From Pseudomonadota bacterium (GTDB lineage: Bacteria > Pseudomonadota > Alphaproteobacteria > Sphingomonadales > Sphingomonadaceae), in assembly GCA_023417515.1 (NCBI GenBank), contig JAEZFL010000119.1, positions 1-22,905 on the forward strand: a DNA stretch of 22,905 bases, given 5' to 3'. Positions 21,574-22,905 of the stretch are shown in pieces. The notes beneath the pieces were generated by a model. The model saw only the letters and a list, made by a program, of their open reading frames with translations. It did no database searches and was not told the origin of the DNA. Numbering within the stretch: position 1 is the first letter of the stretch; each line of letters begins with the position of its first letter. The position numbers were made by a program, and so were the translations under genes.

Positions 21574-21887
21574 CAGTGGATCAGCTTCAGGCCGGCGATG
21601 CAGGCGACGATCCCGAAGATCAGCGCGATTCGAAGCGCCCCCGCCGCCTCGCCGAAGAAGAAGATTCCGACCAGCACGGTGCCGACCGCGCCGATCCCGC
21701 CCCACACCGCATAGGCCGTCCCCATCGGAATGGTGCGCGCGGCGAGCTCGAGCAGCGCCATGCTGATCCCGACCGAGACCAGGAAGGCGAGCGTCCAGGG
21801 CAGGTTGCGGAAGCCGTCGACGAAGCGCAGCGACGTGGTGAACCCCACTTCGAACATGCCGCCAAGGATCAGCCAGAACCACGCCAT
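21573..21887 (-). CDS. Small multidrug resistance (SMR) family transporter
   Basis: The 104-residue inner-membrane protein has the four transmembrane helices of the SMR family, which work as antiparallel dimers in proton-coupled export. Glu13 in GGMFEVGF is the conserved proton/substrate residue of helix 1. PMGTAYAVWGGIGAVGTVLVG is the helix 3 signature, closer to the SugE/Gdx guanidinium exporters than to EmrE, but subtype is uncertain. ATG at 21887 is preferred over the adjacent ATG at 21890 because AGGAGG at 21894-21899 has a 6-base spacer to it. The start overlaps the stop of the EamA gene as TGATG, and its stop overlaps the TfoX-like start likewise, so the three genes are one coupled operon. 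Confidence 0.88.
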   Translation of the reverse strand: MAWFWLILGGMFEVGFTTSLRFVDGFRNLPWTLAFLVSVGISMALLELAARTIPMGTAYAVWGGIGAVGTVLVGIFFFGEAAGALRIALIFGIVACIAGLKLIH

Positions 21888-22804
21888 CATGCACCTCCTG
21901 GAACGCCGCCTTCGACTTCGGCGCCGACATCGGGCCGCCGCCGGGTCGCCGCGAACAGGCACGCCCCGACGATCATCGCCGCGCCGAGCAATGTGAGCGG
22001 CTGTACCGGCTCGGCGAAGAACGTCCAGCCGAACAGGACCGCCCAGATAAAGGCGGTATATTCGACCGGCGCGAGATGCTGCGCCTCGGCCCGCGCATAG
22101 GCCCAGGCGAGGAGCATCAGCGATCCGAACGACAGCAAGGCGGCCGCCGCGATCGCCGGCACGTGCTCGACGTCCGGCGGCACCGCGAAGAAGGGCGCTG
22201 CGGGCAGAAGGCCGAGCGTGGTGAACAGGCTCATGAAGAAAGCGACTTCCAGCGGTCCTGCGACCAGCGCCTGCTGGCGCATCAGGATGATGTTGTAGGC
22301 GTAGAGGCAGGCCGAGGCGAGGATGGCGAGCGAGCCGATGAGCGCCTCCGGCCCCAGGTCCGCCCGCGCCTGTCCCGCGAAGATCACGCCGACCCCGGCG
22401 AGGCCGAGCAAGGATGCCAGGATCGCCCGCCGCTCGATCCGCTCGTGGAGCAGGACGGCGGCGAGGTAGAGCGCGATCAGCGGGGCGATGAAGGCCAGCG
22501 CGACGCCCTGCGCCAGCGGCACGCGCCCAAGGCCCCAGAAGAACAGGAAGCCCATCACCGTGCTGACCAGGCCGCGGATGACATGGATCCGCATCACCGG
22601 GCGCGAGGGCCAGGGCGAGCGCAGGGCCGCGAATGCGATTCCGCCGAGCAGGGCCACCGCCCCCATTCGCCAGATCAGCGCATTATAGGCGCCGATCGTC
22701 ATCACGAGATGCTTCATCACCGCGTCCATCGCCGAGAAGCAGGCGATTCCGAGCGTGCCGACGGCGAATGGGATTGCGATGCTGGAGGAACGCGGCGCGG
22801 ACAT
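21887..22804 (-). CDS. EamA/DMT-superfamily transporter
   Basis: The 305-residue inner-membrane protein has about ten predicted hydrophobic helices in two EamA repeats (about 12-145 and 155-285), the layout of drug/metabolite transporters that export amino acids, nucleotides or other metabolites. VMGFLFFWGLGRVPLAQGVALAFIAPL and LAPVEYTAFIWAVLFGWTFFAEPVQPLTLLGAAMIV are the paired repeat signatures. The substrate cannot be predicted. It is the first gene of a three-gene minus-strand operon with the SMR and TfoX-like genes. ATG at 22804 has no clear Shine-Dalgarno; a leaderless or weak start is possible. The palindromic repeat 46 bases upstream may bound the operon. Confidence 0.87.
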   Translation of the reverse strand: MSAPRSSSIAIPFAVGTLGIACFSAMDAVMKHLVMTIGAYNALIWRMGAVALLGGIAFAALRSPWPSRPVMRIHVIRGLVSTVMGFLFFWGLGRVPLAQGVALAFIAPLIALYLAAVLLHERIERRAILASLLGLAGVGVIFAGQARADLGPEALIGSLAILASACLYAYNIILMRQQALVAGPLEVAFFMSLFTTLGLLPAAPFFAVPPDVEHVPAIAAAALLSFGSLMLLAWAYARAEAQHLAPVEYTAFIWAVLFGWTFFAEPVQPLTLLGAAMIVGACLFAATRRRPDVGAEVEGGVPGGA

Positions 22805-22849
22805 GGTCCGGGGCGCTTAGCCTTGGCGATGCGAGGCGTCACCATCTTC

Positions 22850-22900
22850 TCCTCCCCGGCATTTGCCGGGGAGGGGGACCGCCGAAGGCGGTGGAGGGGC
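22850..22900. repeat. Dispersed palindromic repeat, copy B
   Basis: This nearly matches the element at 3106-3157: the same two hairpins (TCCCCGG/CCGGGGA, then ACCGCC/GGCGGT) and the GAGGGGC tail. It lies upstream of the EamA operon and at the window edge. Two close copies about 20 kb apart show this is a repeat family of this genome. Confidence 0.75.
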
Positions 22901-22905
22901 GCGCC

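Noticed and set aside
21574..21930. Long frame joining TfoX-N to an upstream 119-residue segment
   Set aside because: The upstream segment is the SMR gene read in another frame and lacks any domain; the TGATG junction gives a natural start at 21573.

Overview
The window is GC-rich, gene-dense DNA from a Gram-negative chromosome, most likely an alphaproteobacterium of the sphingomonad group. The basis is the gene families present (a glycosyltransferase fused to UDP-galactopyranose mutase, tandem M13 peptidases, a TolB-like propeller amidohydrolase, a serralysin with RTX repeats), a sequence matching the alphaproteobacterial general-stress (EcfG) promoter, and dispersed palindromes of the CCGGACTTGATCCGG type. 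This placement is inferred from content only. No rRNA, tRNA, CRISPR array, insertion sequence or phage gene was seen, and no gene-free stretch exceeds 300 bases.

Layout. (1) Bases 1-638 hold the 3' end of an NAD+ synthetase gene. (2) Bases 683-5434 form a carbohydrate block of two unusual fusion genes facing each other: a glycosyltransferase/UDP-galactopyranose mutase (TTG start, EcfG-like promoter) and, on the other strand, a family-1 glycoside-hydrolase-like domain joined to an RmlD-like sugar reductase. Between them lie two kinds of palindromic repeat. (3) Bases 5676-9298 encode a large exported propeller-amidohydrolase followed by a small PilZ (c-di-GMP) protein. (4) On the minus strand, 9335-10826 holds a periplasmic YceI-like protein whose only sensible start codon is ATC, and a GDSL esterase with a Tat-like signal. 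(5) Bases 10946-19107 are an envelope/secretion block: an unrecognised exported protein, two tandem M13 zinc peptidases separated by a strong terminator, an unrecognised lipoprotein, and a serralysin-type RTX metalloprotease. (6) Bases 19252-20988 carry a cyclophilin-like lipoprotein, a small retropepsin-like protein with an altered active-site motif, and a zinc-ribbon protein. (7) On the minus strand, 22804-21220 is a tight three-gene operon (EamA transporter, SMR transporter, TfoX-N protein) with TGATG stop/start overlaps. A second copy of one palindromic repeat closes the window.

How the genes fit together. Much of the window encodes exported or envelope proteins acting on peptides: two M13 peptidases, an M10 protease, an amidohydrolase and a foldase-like lipoprotein. 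The fusion pair probably works on a cell-surface or exported glycan containing galactofuranose and a deoxy-sugar, but the product is unknown. No single new defence or mobile system was recognised. The observations most worth following are the ATC start of the YceI gene, the terminator placed directly against the second M13 gene's ribosome binding site, the two facing fusion enzymes with a stress promoter, the cysteine cluster at the N terminus of an otherwise cysteine-free RTX protease, and the DPGA motif of the retropepsin-like protein.
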